Positions 9,439 to 17,298 of a DNA stretch of 64,000 nt are shown here, piece by piece (the stretch's first letter is position 1; the number at the start of each line of letters is the position of its first letter). The DNA is from Novosphingobium sp. MD-1 (lineage in GTDB: Bacteria; Pseudomonadota; Alphaproteobacteria; Sphingomonadales; Sphingomonadaceae), in assembly GCF_001014975.1 (NCBI RefSeq), contig NZ_BBXA01000013.1:434001-498000 (forward strand), given 5' to 3'. The position numbers and the translations under genes were made by a program. Under the pieces are notes generated by a model. The model made no database searches. It saw only the letters and a program-made list of their open reading frames with translations, and had not been told where the DNA came from.

Positions 9439-11082
9439 ATGACGCGCGTTGAACAGGCGGACTATGTTATCGTTGGGGCGGGTTCGGCGGGATGCGTCCT
9501 GGCAAATCGCTTGTCGGAAAGCTCCGATGCCAGTGTCATCCTGATCGAAGCGGGCGGGAAGGGGCGCCACCCGCTGATCAAGGTTCCGTTTGCCTTCATG
9601 CAGCTTCAATACGTGAAGCGGCTTTCGTGGAACTACTGGAGCGAGCCGGAACCCGCGCTGGACGGGCGCAGGCTGTGGCTGCCACGCGGCAAGTGTCTCG
9701 GGGGCACTTCAGCGATCAACGGCATGGTCTATTCACGCGGGCATCCGGCTGATTATGACGAATGGGCGGCGCTCGGCGCTGCCGGATGGGGATGGGACGG
9801 GGTGTTGCCCTATTTCATCCGCTCGGAAAGGAGTTGGCGCGGCGCCAGCGCCTACCACGGGGGCGATGGGCCGCTCAGCGTCAATCCTGTCGATGTTGCC
9901 GGGCCGATCACCGATGCCACGCTGCAGACCGCGCGGAACCTGGGCTATCCCGTACTCGACGATCAGCACGGGCCAGGCGCGGGCGAGGGCTTCGCGCCGC
10001 CTGAAGTGACAGTGCACCGAGGCAAGCGCGCCAGCGCGGCCTCGCAATATCTGGCTCCCGCGATGCGGCGCGCCAATGTGACGGTGCTGACGGGCGGGCT
10101 GGTGACGCGCGTCATCCTCGAGAACGGCCGCGCCACCGGCGTGGAAGTGGCGGACGGGGCCGGCAGACGCATCATCCGGGCGGGGCGGGAAGTGATTCTG
10201 TCAGCTGGCGCCTACAATTCGCCGAAGCTGCTGCTGCTTTCCGGAATCGGTCCGGCGCAGGACCTGCGCGCCCATGGCATCGCTGTCGCGGTCGATCTGC
10301 CTGGCGTTGGCCGCAATCTTCAGGAGCATCCGCTCTGCGGGGTGGGCTATGCGTTGAACCAGCCCGTCGGATTTGAAAACGCACTCCGGTTCGATCGCCT
10401 TGCCGCGACCATGATGAAATACGCGCTGGGTCTGGATCGGGCGGCGGCCCAGTTGCCGGTGACGAGCTTCGGGTTCATTCGCACCCGCGATGGTCTGGAT
10501 CGGCCCGACATCAAGGCCAACATCTATCCCACCCGTCTGGACGGCCGGGTATGGTTTCCCGGCATACGCAAGGGCGCCGGCCACGCGATGACCGCCTTTT
10601 GCGTGTTGTTACGGCCGGAGAGCAGAGGTTCCGTGCGGCTGCGGTCTTCCGATGCGGCCGATCCCCCCGAAATCCGCATCAACATGTACCAGGACCAGCG
10701 CGATCTCGAGACGATGCGCCGCGCGGTGCGCAAGATGCGCGCTTTCTTCTCGGCCCATCCGCTGGGCAACATGATCGGAGAGGAGCTGATGCCGGGCGCG
10801 GGCATCGCATCGGACCGCGAGATCGATGCCTACAACCGCAAGACCAGCATCCTTGCCCATCACGCATCGGGTAGCTGCGCGATGGGGCAGGGCGAGGATG
10901 CCGTGGTCGACCCGCGGTTGCGGGTTCGCGGGATCGAGGGGCTGCGCGTGGTGGATGCATCGGTGATGCCGCGCGTGATCGGCGGCAACACCAATGCGCC
11001 GGTTATCATGATTGCCGAAAAGGCGGCCGACATCATCCGTGGCCGCCCCGCTCCGTCATCGCCCGGCGCGGCGCAGGGGTGA
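9439..11082 (+). CDS. GMC-family FAD oxidoreductase (choline/alcohol dehydrogenase-like)
   Basis: 547 aa flavoenzyme oxidising a primary alcohol. The N-terminal ADP-binding fold is DYVIVGAGSAGCVLANRL (residues ~8-25). The GMC signatures PRGKCLGGTSAINGMVYSRG and GAYNSPKLLLLSGIGP are present, and the C-terminal catalytic region has HHASGSCAMG then VIGGNTNAPVIMIAEKAAD. A strong GGGAGG ribosome site precedes the ATG. It is convergent with the GntR gene, with only 2 bases between them. Pairing with the divergent ALDH suggests stepwise oxidation of a hydroxymethyl or side-chain alcohol. Confidence 0.94.
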   Translation: MTRVEQADYVIVGAGSAGCVLANRLSESSDASVILIEAGGKGRHPLIKVPFAFMQLQYVKRLSWNYWSEPEPALDGRRLWLPRGKCLGGTSAINGMVYSRGHPADYDEWAALGAAGWGWDGVLPYFIRSERSWRGASAYHGGDGPLSVNPVDVAGPITDATLQTARNLGYPVLDDQHGPGAGEGFAPPEVTVHRGKRASAASQYLAPAMRRANVTVLTGGLVTRVILENGRATGVEVADGAGRRIIRAGREVILSAGAYNSPKLLLLSGIGPAQDLRAHGIAVAVDLPGVGRNLQEHPLCGVGYALNQPVGFENALRFDRLAATMMKYALGLDRAAAQLPVTSFGFIRTRDGLDRPDIKANIYPTRLDGRVWFPGIRKGAGHAMTAFCVLLRPESRGSVRLRSSDAADPPEIRINMYQDQRDLETMRRAVRKMRAFFSAHPLGNMIGEELMPGAGIASDREIDAYNRKTSILAHHASGSCAMGQGEDAVVDPRLRVRGIEGLRVVDASVMPRVIGGNTNAPVIMIAEKAADIIRGRPAPSSPGAAQG

Positions 11083-11084
11083 GC

Positions 11085-11750
11085 TTACAGGCCCCGCGCC
11101 TCCAGCGTCTCCAGCAGCAGCCGTTCGAAGGATTCGCGCCGGTTGCGGCGGACCGCCAGCAGATTGGCGCGGTCCTGTTCCTTCAGCGCTTCGACCAGCT
11201 CGTGCTTGTTGACCACCTTGCGCTCCTCGCTGGCGCGGCGGGGTAGCGGCAACAAGGCCCGATAGCGGTCGGTCAGCGCCCACAGACGCATGGCTTCGCG
11301 CACGATGGTTTTCTTGGGCGAGAGGTTGAAGATCTCCATGTGAAAATCGTGGTGCGCGTTCCACCAGTTGGAGCGGTCACCCTGGTCGAGCAGTTCCTCC
11401 AGCCGTTCCGCGCGCTTCGACAAGGCGTCGAGCAGTTCCGCATCGGGCCATTCCACCGTCTTCAGCAGTTCGTCTTCGACAAGGTGCCGCAACGTGAACA
11501 GTTGTTCCGCCTCGTCCCGCGACAGGCGGGTGACGAAAAAGCCCCGATTGGGATCGTGCTCAATAATTCCTTCCGAGCTCAGCAGCTTGAGCGCTTCGCG
11601 CACCGGCACCCGGCTGGCATTGAACTGTTCGGCCAGTTCGGTCTGCCCCAGGCGCATCCCCGGCGCCATGGTTCCCCGCGCGATCAGGGATCGCAATTCC
11701 CCGGCGATCTTGGCGGGAACACCGCGTCCGGATTTTGAAATCTCGTCCAT
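11085..11750 (-). CDS. GntR-family transcriptional regulator (FCD subfamily)
   Basis: 221 aa. An N-terminal winged helix (residues ~10-75) contains the family stretch SRVPVREALKLLSSEGII. A mostly helical effector domain follows, with the candidate metal/ligand His residues in NAHHDFHMEIF and HELVEAL; the last conserved His of typical FCD domains appears to be absent. It is clearly paralogous to the regulator at 14387 (both share the ...LFTLR/LYKLRR, E-A-x-R-L-W-x-L-T-D-R-Y-R-A-L pattern). It is divergent from the LigJ-like gene at 12025, with motif copies near 11960. FCD members usually bind pathway carboxylates as inducers. Confidence 0.92.
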   Translation of the reverse strand: MDEISKSGRGVPAKIAGELRSLIARGTMAPGMRLGQTELAEQFNASRVPVREALKLLSSEGIIEHDPNRGFFVTRLSRDEAEQLFTLRHLVEDELLKTVEWPDAELLDALSKRAERLEELLDQGDRSNWWNAHHDFHMEIFNLSPKKTIVREAMRLWALTDRYRALLPLPRRASEERKVVNKHELVEALKEQDRANLLAVRRNRRESFERLLLETLEARGL

Positions 11751-11959
11751 TCACATTCCTTCGGTCGCTTTGCCATGGCCCGTCAATCCACGCAGGGCCA
11801 GCGGCGGCGGCGTGGCATCTGCTTTAGCGGTGTGTTCAGCAAAAATGTAGGCATTTTGCCCGCGCCTCCAAAGCGATCCACAGGAATGGCTAAGGTCAGG
11901 ATCGGATTACACCGCGCCATGCGGCGCGCGATTGCGAAGGGTTGACCATTGAACCTAGA

Positions 11960-11984
11960 TAGGTATACGAAATTGTATTCTCAA
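11960..11984. promoter_or_regulatory. Operator-like sites upstream of the LigJ-like operon
   Basis: TAGGTATACGA (11960-11970) is one mismatch from TNGTNNNACNA and almost identical to the site at 5117. AATTGTATTCTCAA (11971-11984) is a half-matching neighbour. Both lie 40-65 bases before the ATG at 12025. The rest of the 274-base gap (11751-12024) shows no other feature I can support. Confidence 0.5.
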
Positions 11985-12024
11985 CAGATCAAGCGGCGGA
12001 ATCGCGCGGGAGAGGGCTTGCTTC

Positions 12025-13035
12025 ATGATTGTCGATTGCCATGGGCACGTCAGCGCGCCCGCCGAACTGTGGGTCTACAAGTCGCTGCTGCTTTCGCATC
12101 GCGGCGAACATGGCAAGCGCTTCCCCGATCTGACGGATGAGGAAATCCTGTCGCACACCAACAAGAAGGAAATGGCCCCCTGCGGCCATCTGGACATGCT
12201 GGACCGTGTCGGCACCAACTATCAACTGCTCAGCCCGCGCCCCTTCCAGATGATGCATTCGGAAAAGCCGGGATTCCTGGTGCATTGGTTCACCGAAGCC
12301 ACCAACGATATCATTGCGCGGCAATGCCAGTTGCTGCCCAACCGCTTCGCGCCCATCTGCGGCCTGCCGCAAGTGGCGGGCGAGCCGATCGAGAACGTGC
12401 TGCCGGAACTGGAGCGCTGCGTTAAGCGGCTGGGCTTCAAGGGCTGCCTGCTCAACCCCGACCCATACGAAAATTCGGGGATCGAGCCGCCGCCGATGGG
12501 CGATCGCTACTGGTATCCGCTCTATGAAAAGCTGTGCGAACTGGATGTGCCCGCGCATATCCACTCGGCCGGATCGCGCTCAGCCCGCGCGCCCTACACG
12601 CTCAACTTCCTGCTGGAAGAAACCATGGCGGTTTACGGGCTGATCGAAAGCGACGTGTTCCGGGATTTTCCCGAGCTGAAGATCGTGTGCAGCCATGGCG
12701 GCGGCGCGATCCCCTATCATATTGGCCGCTTCCGTGCGTCGGCGATCCGCCGGGGCGAGGATTTCGTCGAGAAGATGCGCAATATCTATTACGATACGGT
12801 GCTTTACTCCGAAGAGGCGCTGCGGCTGCTGATCAAGACCGTGGGCGCCGATCGCTGCCTGTTCGGGGCCGAATGCCCCGGCGTCGGCTCCGCGGTTGAC
12901 CCGCACACCGGGCGGACGCTGGATGACATTGCCCCGTTCATCACCGGCTTCGATTGGCTGAGCGATGCGGAAAAGGACGGGATCATGTTCGGCAACGCCA
13001 CCCGTCTGTTCCGGCTTGAGGTGCCCGCCGCATGA
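12025..13035 (+). CDS. Amidohydrolase-superfamily protein, 4-oxalomesaconate hydratase (LigJ)-like
   Basis: 336 aa TIM-barrel metal enzyme. It resembles LigJ along its length: DCHGH at residues 4-8 (metal His6/His8), GFKGCLLNPDPYENSG, YWYPLYEKLCELDVPAHIH (His178/180), CSHGGGAIPYHIGRFR (His224) and FGAECPG (Glu283). LigJ hydrates 4-oxalomesaconate in protocatechuate/gallate 4,5-cleavage, feeding the aldolase LigK. The two downstream RraA-fold genes overlap or abut this one, matching that order. A decarboxylase role, common in this superfamily, is the main alternative. Confidence 0.85.
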   Translation: MIVDCHGHVSAPAELWVYKSLLLSHRGEHGKRFPDLTDEEILSHTNKKEMAPCGHLDMLDRVGTNYQLLSPRPFQMMHSEKPGFLVHWFTEATNDIIARQCQLLPNRFAPICGLPQVAGEPIENVLPELERCVKRLGFKGCLLNPDPYENSGIEPPPMGDRYWYPLYEKLCELDVPAHIHSAGSRSARAPYTLNFLLEETMAVYGLIESDVFRDFPELKIVCSHGGGAIPYHIGRFRASAIRRGEDFVEKMRNIYYDTVLYSEEALRLLIKTVGADRCLFGAECPGVGSAVDPHTGRTLDDIAPFITGFDWLSDAEKDGIMFGNATRLFRLEVPAA

Positions 13036-13697
13036 GCAGCGTTGCCGAAGCCTTGCGGCGGCTGCAGGCGATAGACACGTGCGCGCTTTCGGACGCGCTG
13101 GACCGGCTGGGATTGTCCGGACAGGTAACCGGGCTGCGGCGCGAAGCCGGCGACGGGCGCATTGCGGGCGTTGCCGTTACCATGAAGCTGGGCGTGGGCG
13201 ATCCGCCTCCAGGCCCCCCGCGCCACCTTGGCACCACCGCGATCGAGGCATCGGACGTGCATTCGATCATCGTCGTGGAACAGCGCACCGGGGTGGAAGC
13301 GGGTTGCTGGGGCGGGTTGCTGACGCGCGGTGCGCAGAAGGCGGGTGTGCGGGCGGTGATCGCCGACGGACCGGTGCGCGATATCGACGAGGCGCGCGAC
13401 CTGGGTTTTCCCATCTTCACCAACCAGTTGACCTGCTACACCGCGCGATCGCGCGTGGTGGAAAAGGGCACCAACGTGCCCGTTGAAATCGGCGCTGTGG
13501 TGGTGGCTCCCGGCGATTATATTGTCGCCGATGGCAGCGCGGTGATCGTCATCCAGCCGGCAAACCTGGACGCCGTGCTGGAAGCGGCGGAGGATATATG
13601 CCGGCGCGAAGCGGGCATGATCGCGGAAATCGAGCGCGGCACGCGGATGAGCGATGTGCTGGCCGGCAATTACGAAAACATGCTGAAAAAGGTCTGA
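13032..13697 (+). CDS. RraA-fold protein, probable oxo-acid aldolase/decarboxylase
   Basis: 221 aa, same fold as LigK/HMG aldolase. It keeps the R-D pair in the context VRAVIADGPVRDIDEARDLG, so metal binding and catalysis are plausible. The ATG overlaps the LigJ-like stop (ATGA), which indicates coupling, and a second RraA-fold gene follows after one base. A hydratase-aldolase handover is a reasonable inference. It is more distant from LigK than the product of 4368-5042, so it could act on a different 4-hydroxy-2-oxo acid. Confidence 0.82.
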   Translation: MSSVAEALRRLQAIDTCALSDALDRLGLSGQVTGLRREAGDGRIAGVAVTMKLGVGDPPPGPPRHLGTTAIEASDVHSIIVVEQRTGVEAGCWGGLLTRGAQKAGVRAVIADGPVRDIDEARDLGFPIFTNQLTCYTARSRVVEKGTNVPVEIGAVVVAPGDYIVADGSAVIVIQPANLDAVLEAAEDICRREAGMIAEIERGTRMSDVLAGNYENMLKKV

Positions 13698-13698
13698 C

Positions 13699-14358
13699 AT
13701 GGCAGAGGATCGCAACGTCGCACGGGCTCTCGCGCTTGACACGGCCACATTGTCAGACGCGCTCGACCGGCTGGGTATCGTGGGCCAGTGCTATCGGATT
13801 TCCGGTCGTGATCCCTCGTTCGAGATGGCCGGGCGCGCCTATACCATGCGGTGCGGGCCGGCGGCGAACCCGCCGGGAACCGTTGGCGACTATATTGACG
13901 ATATCCCTGCCGGCAGCGTGGTGGTGATCGACAATGGCGGCCGGGAAGATGCCACCATCTGGGGCGATATCCTGACCGAGATTGCGCACCGGCGCGGGAT
14001 CGCCGCCACCGTGATCGACGGGATCAGCCGCGATGTCGCGCTGTGCCGCACGCTCGGCTACCCGGTGTTCAGCAAAGGCCACTGGATGCGGACGGGCAAG
14101 GACCGGGTGCAGGTGGAACAGATGGAATGCGTGGTCAATATCGGCGGCGCGCGGGTGGCGCCGGGCGATATCATGCGCGGCGATGCGGATGGGGTGCTGG
14201 TCCTGCCACAAGCGCACGAAGACGCCGTGCTGGATGCCGCGGAAGAGATTTCCGCCGCCGAAGAGCGTATCCGTGCGGCATGTCGCGGCGGAATGCGGCT
14301 GGACGAAGCCCGCCGCCAGTTCAAGTACCATTCGCTGCAAACGCGCCGGGGGGAATAG
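13699..14358 (+). CDS. Second tandem RraA-fold protein
   Basis: 219 aa, paralogous to the preceding gene (shared start pattern A-L-D-T-A-T-L-S-D-A-L-D-R-L-G versus I-D-T-C-A-L-S-D-A-L-D-R-L-G). The R-D pair is retained (VIDGISRDVAL), but the acidic residue expected two positions later (R-D-x2-E/D) is Leu, a difference from bona fide aldolases. It may be a partner subunit, a variant decarboxylase, or act on another substrate. It is separated from its neighbour by a single base and so cotranscribed. A GC-rich hairpin (14358-14375) follows the stop. Confidence 0.8.
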   Translation: MAEDRNVARALALDTATLSDALDRLGIVGQCYRISGRDPSFEMAGRAYTMRCGPAANPPGTVGDYIDDIPAGSVVVIDNGGREDATIWGDILTEIAHRRGIAATVIDGISRDVALCRTLGYPVFSKGHWMRTGKDRVQVEQMECVVNIGGARVAPGDIMRGDADGVLVLPQAHEDAVLDAAEEISAAEERIRAACRGGMRLDEARRQFKYHSLQTRRGE

Positions 14359-14375
14359 CGCCTGCCCGCAGGCGC
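14358..14375. terminator. GC hairpin between convergent genes
   Basis: GCGCCTGC and GCAGGCGC pair around a two-base centre, starting at the last base of the RraA gene stop and lying before the convergent GntR stop. There is no T run, so it is at best a weak or bidirectional transcription barrier. Confidence 0.3.
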
Positions 14376-14386
14376 GCCGCCCGGCA

Positions 14387-15028
14387 CTATTCGTCGGACT
14401 GGAACACCAGCTCCAGTGCCGCCTCGATCGATGCCCGCGTGGCGAGATAGTCCGCAATCAGCGCCGCGCGATCGCGGGCGGCCAGCGCATCGATCAATTT
14501 GCGTTCGGGGCTTTCGCCGAAGGTGCGCGGCATGAGCGCGCGATAGCGATCGGTCAGGCGCCACAGACGGGTGGCTTCGCGCAAAAGCACCTTCTGGGGC
14601 GATAGATCGAACAGCGCATAACGCATGTTTTCCAGCGCCTTGGCCCACTCATTGAAATCGCGGACCTGGTCAAGCGCGTCCACCCGGTCAAACTGTGCGC
14701 GCAATTCCGCGATCTTGGCCGCATCCGGCCATTCCGCCGTCGTGAGCAGTTGTGTTTCGAGCCAGCGGCGCAGCTTGTAGAGCTGGCGCGCTTCTTCCAG
14801 TTCCAGCGGCGCGACGAAATATCCGCGATTTTGATCGTGCAGCAGGAAGCCCTCGGTCGCGAGCAGCTTGAGCGCTTCGCGGATGGGAACCTTGCTGCGG
14901 CCGAAACGGTCGGCCAGCTGGCTTTGGCCGAGATGTTCGCCGGGCAGCAAGGTACCGCGCACGATCAAGGCGCGAAGTTCGTCGGCAACAGCGGTTGGCA
15001 AGGATCCGTTCAATTCGTCGCTCAGCAT
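14387..15028 (-). CDS. GntR-family transcriptional regulator (FCD subfamily), paralogue of the one at 11085
   Basis: 213 aa from the ATG at 15028; the frame is open to a GTG at 15073 without a good ribosome site. The winged-helix domain contains RSKVPIREALKLLATEGFL, followed by an FCD-like helical domain with the REATRLWRLTDRYRALMP segment shared with 11085-11750. The two regulators bracket the LigJ-like/RraA operon, one on each side. A division of labour, or two inducers acting on the same TTGT-N3-ACAA sites, would explain two close paralogues within 4 kb. Confidence 0.9.
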   Translation of the reverse strand: MLSDELNGSLPTAVADELRALIVRGTLLPGEHLGQSQLADRFGRSKVPIREALKLLATEGFLLHDQNRGYFVAPLELEEARQLYKLRRWLETQLLTTAEWPDAAKIAELRAQFDRVDALDQVRDFNEWAKALENMRYALFDLSPQKVLLREATRLWRLTDRYRALMPRTFGESPERKLIDALAARDRAALIADYLATRASIEAALELVFQSDE

Positions 15029-15158
15029 CAATCCGCCATCCAGTTCAAAATCCAAAAGCAGGCCAAGCGACACCTTAGGCGGCCGCGGCGCGCAACGCGA
15101 GACGGATCATGCAGCCCGCTGCGCCACCTTTGTCCGCCGGCCGTGCTCGCGGCTTCGT

Positions 15159-16268
15159 TCACCCTTCGCGGTGCGGGCTCACCGTGACATGGATGGCCCC
15201 CTCCGTTCCGCGTCCGGCGGTTGCGAGAATGGCATCGTGCACCTGCGTCAGCGGGAAATCATGGCTGCACAGCTTTTCGATCGGCCAGCGCCCGCTTGCC
15301 ACGATATCAAGCGCGGTTTGCACGGCGCGATAGCTGTGGCCACGCGGCGCGCGAACCGTCAGATAGCGCTTCTTGACCTCGCCGAGCGGCACCGATGCCC
15401 CCAACCCGTTCAGGCTGAGCCAGGCGCCCTTCGCGGCAAGCGATACGGCTTGTTCGGCGATGCGCCCGTCTGGATCGCCGGTGGTGTCCACCACCACATC
15501 CACTCCGGCACCGCCGGTGGCCCGCATGACGATCCCCGCCAGGTCTTCCTGTTCGACATCCACCGAAATATCCGCGCCCAGCTCCAGCGCCAGATCGAGC
15601 CGCGCCCGGTCGCGCGACATGCCGGCGATGATCACCGTCATGGCCCCCGCCACCTTGGCCGCCAAGGCGCAGCTCAGGCCCTGCTGGCCCGGTCCGAAGA
15701 CCAGCACGGTCTTGCCGATCCCCGCCCCGCCATCGAACACCGCCCATTGCACGCCATTGCCCAACGGCACGGCCATGGTGGCGTGCCGCGCGGACATCTG
15801 CGGGGGAATCCGGTGGATGACCGCGTTGGGGGCAAGATACATGTGCTCGGCAAAGCCACCCCAGAGATGCGGTGCGATGTCGGCATTGCAGGTGCCATAG
15901 CGCAAGGTATTGAACCGGTCCTTCACGTTGAAGAAATCGGCTTCCATGCACAGCCGGAAATCCCCTTGGCGGCACCAGTGGCAGTGCCAGCAGGGGAGAT
16001 ATTCGTGCAGGGCAATGCGGTCGCCGGGTTTCACGCCCCAGCGCGTGGCGGCGGCGGCGCCCACTTCGGAGACGGTGCCCACAACTTCGTGGCCCATGAC
16101 ACAGGGCGCGGTGTTTTCCCGGCGGTACATTTCGGGGTCGCTGCCGCCCACACCCGATGCCTCCACCCGCAACAGTCCGTCGTTATCTCCGACGCGGGGA
16201 ACGGGAAATTCCAGAATTTCCGTGTTCTCGATGCCGGTTTTGACGGCGGCGCGCACTGTTGCTGTCAT
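15159..16268 (-). CDS. Zinc-type medium-chain dehydrogenase lacking the usual catalytic Cys
   Basis: 369 aa MDR alcohol-dehydrogenase fold. The structural zinc site is intact (Cys93, Cys96, Cys99, Cys107) and the G-H-E motif is present (His60-Glu61). The first catalytic zinc ligand, normally Cys in G-x-C-G-x-D, is Gly41 (G-V-G-G-S-D). The Rossmann segment VLVFGPGQQG lies around residue 180. The ATG overlaps the upstream amidohydrolase stop (ATGA). The change suggests altered zinc ligation or a non-classical reaction; dehydrogenase activity should not be assumed. Confidence 0.88.
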   Translation of the reverse strand: MTATVRAAVKTGIENTEILEFPVPRVGDNDGLLRVEASGVGGSDPEMYRRENTAPCVMGHEVVGTVSEVGAAAATRWGVKPGDRIALHEYLPCWHCHWCRQGDFRLCMEADFFNVKDRFNTLRYGTCNADIAPHLWGGFAEHMYLAPNAVIHRIPPQMSARHATMAVPLGNGVQWAVFDGGAGIGKTVLVFGPGQQGLSCALAAKVAGAMTVIIAGMSRDRARLDLALELGADISVDVEQEDLAGIVMRATGGAGVDVVVDTTGDPDGRIAEQAVSLAAKGAWLSLNGLGASVPLGEVKKRYLTVRAPRGHSYRAVQTALDIVASGRWPIEKLCSHDFPLTQVHDAILATAGRGTEGAIHVTVSPHREG

Positions 16269-17173
16269 CTTGGCTCGACCTTCGGTGAAACGGGCGGGAA
16301 TCCGGGGCTACCGAGGCCGGCCGACCAGTTGCGCCCATAGAGCTGGCCGGCGGTGCCGCCCAGCAGACTGTCCTGTTCGGCCGATGAAAGCCCCGCAACC
16401 GACGCATGCGCCAGCGCGGTCATGTAGGCATAAGTGCCCGCGGACTGGGTGATATCGGAACCCCACATCATCCGGCTTGCGCCGAACAGGTCCATCACCC
16501 GCCGGATGATCGGCTTCGCGTCTATCCCGGTCTGTTCCAGCCGGCCCAGCGGAATGGTGGTGAATTTCACGTACGCGCCGCTGAATCGGGCGATGCTGGC
16601 CATCAGTTCGTCCACGCCATAATCAGGCGGAGTGGTATTGCAGTCGATCGCTCCCAGATGATCGATCACCACGGTCAGGCCGGGCAGGTCGGTCAAGAGC
16701 GCGGCAATCCCGGCCAGCCCCTCCACGCGATTCCAAGGGAACAAATGCACGCATACCGGCACGCCAAGATCGCGCGCCGCGGCGCAGGCATCGCGGCCGG
16801 TAGCGGCATCCAGCCAGCCAAGGCCGCTACCCTTGACCAGTTCCATCAGCCGAATACCCACCGCGCCCCGGTCGCGCACCCAATAATACACCTGTTCGGC
16901 GGCATCGGGCTGGCTGGCATCGATCGAGCAGACCGCGGCAAACCGATCCGGGAAACGTGCGGCGCTATCGCAGACATAGCTGCTGTCAAAGCCGTAGATC
17001 GATCCGCGTTGCACCAGCACGGCCTTGTCGACGCCGGCCGCGTCCATCTCGCCGGCGAGACGCTCGATGGTCATCGGATCTTCGAAATCCGCGTCGTTGA
17101 TCACGCCGCTGGGCGGCGAAGGAGGGTATCGCGCCGTATCGCCCGAAATAAGGTGCGCGTGGCTGTCGATCAT
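16265..17173 (-). CDS. Amidohydrolase-2 family hydrolase/decarboxylase (LigI/LigW-related)
   Basis: 302 aa TIM-barrel protein: D-S-H-A-H at the N-terminus, VVIDHLGAID in the middle and MMWGSDI near the C-terminus supply the His/Asp metal ligands. Related enzymes open lactones (LigI, 2-pyrone-4,6-dicarboxylate hydrolase) or decarboxylate aromatic acids. It is coupled to the dehydrogenase gene downstream by a 4-base overlap. The 125-base gap above it (17174-17298) shows no feature. Substrate unknown. Confidence 0.85.
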   Translation of the reverse strand: MIDSHAHLISGDTARYPPSPPSGVINDADFEDPMTIERLAGEMDAAGVDKAVLVQRGSIYGFDSSYVCDSAARFPDRFAAVCSIDASQPDAAEQVYYWVRDRGAVGIRLMELVKGSGLGWLDAATGRDACAAARDLGVPVCVHLFPWNRVEGLAGIAALLTDLPGLTVVIDHLGAIDCNTTPPDYGVDELMASIARFSGAYVKFTTIPLGRLEQTGIDAKPIIRRVMDLFGASRMMWGSDITQSAGTYAYMTALAHASVAGLSSAEQDSLLGGTAGQLYGRNWSAGLGSPGFPPVSPKVEPR

Positions 17174-17298
17174 AGGGCGGCGGCCACCACAGGCTGCGCC
17201 GCGCGGATTGCCCGGTTTGTCATGAATAGTGCCTTTTCAGCTGTGCCGTCGCGATGACGATCGCGTCCAGGTTCTGGTCCCTGTGCATCGTCGGCGGA

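Noticed and set aside
14868..16340. 490-codon plus-strand frame over the GntR and dehydrogenase genes
   Set aside because: It spans two genes and a promoter on the other strand and has no recognisable domain.
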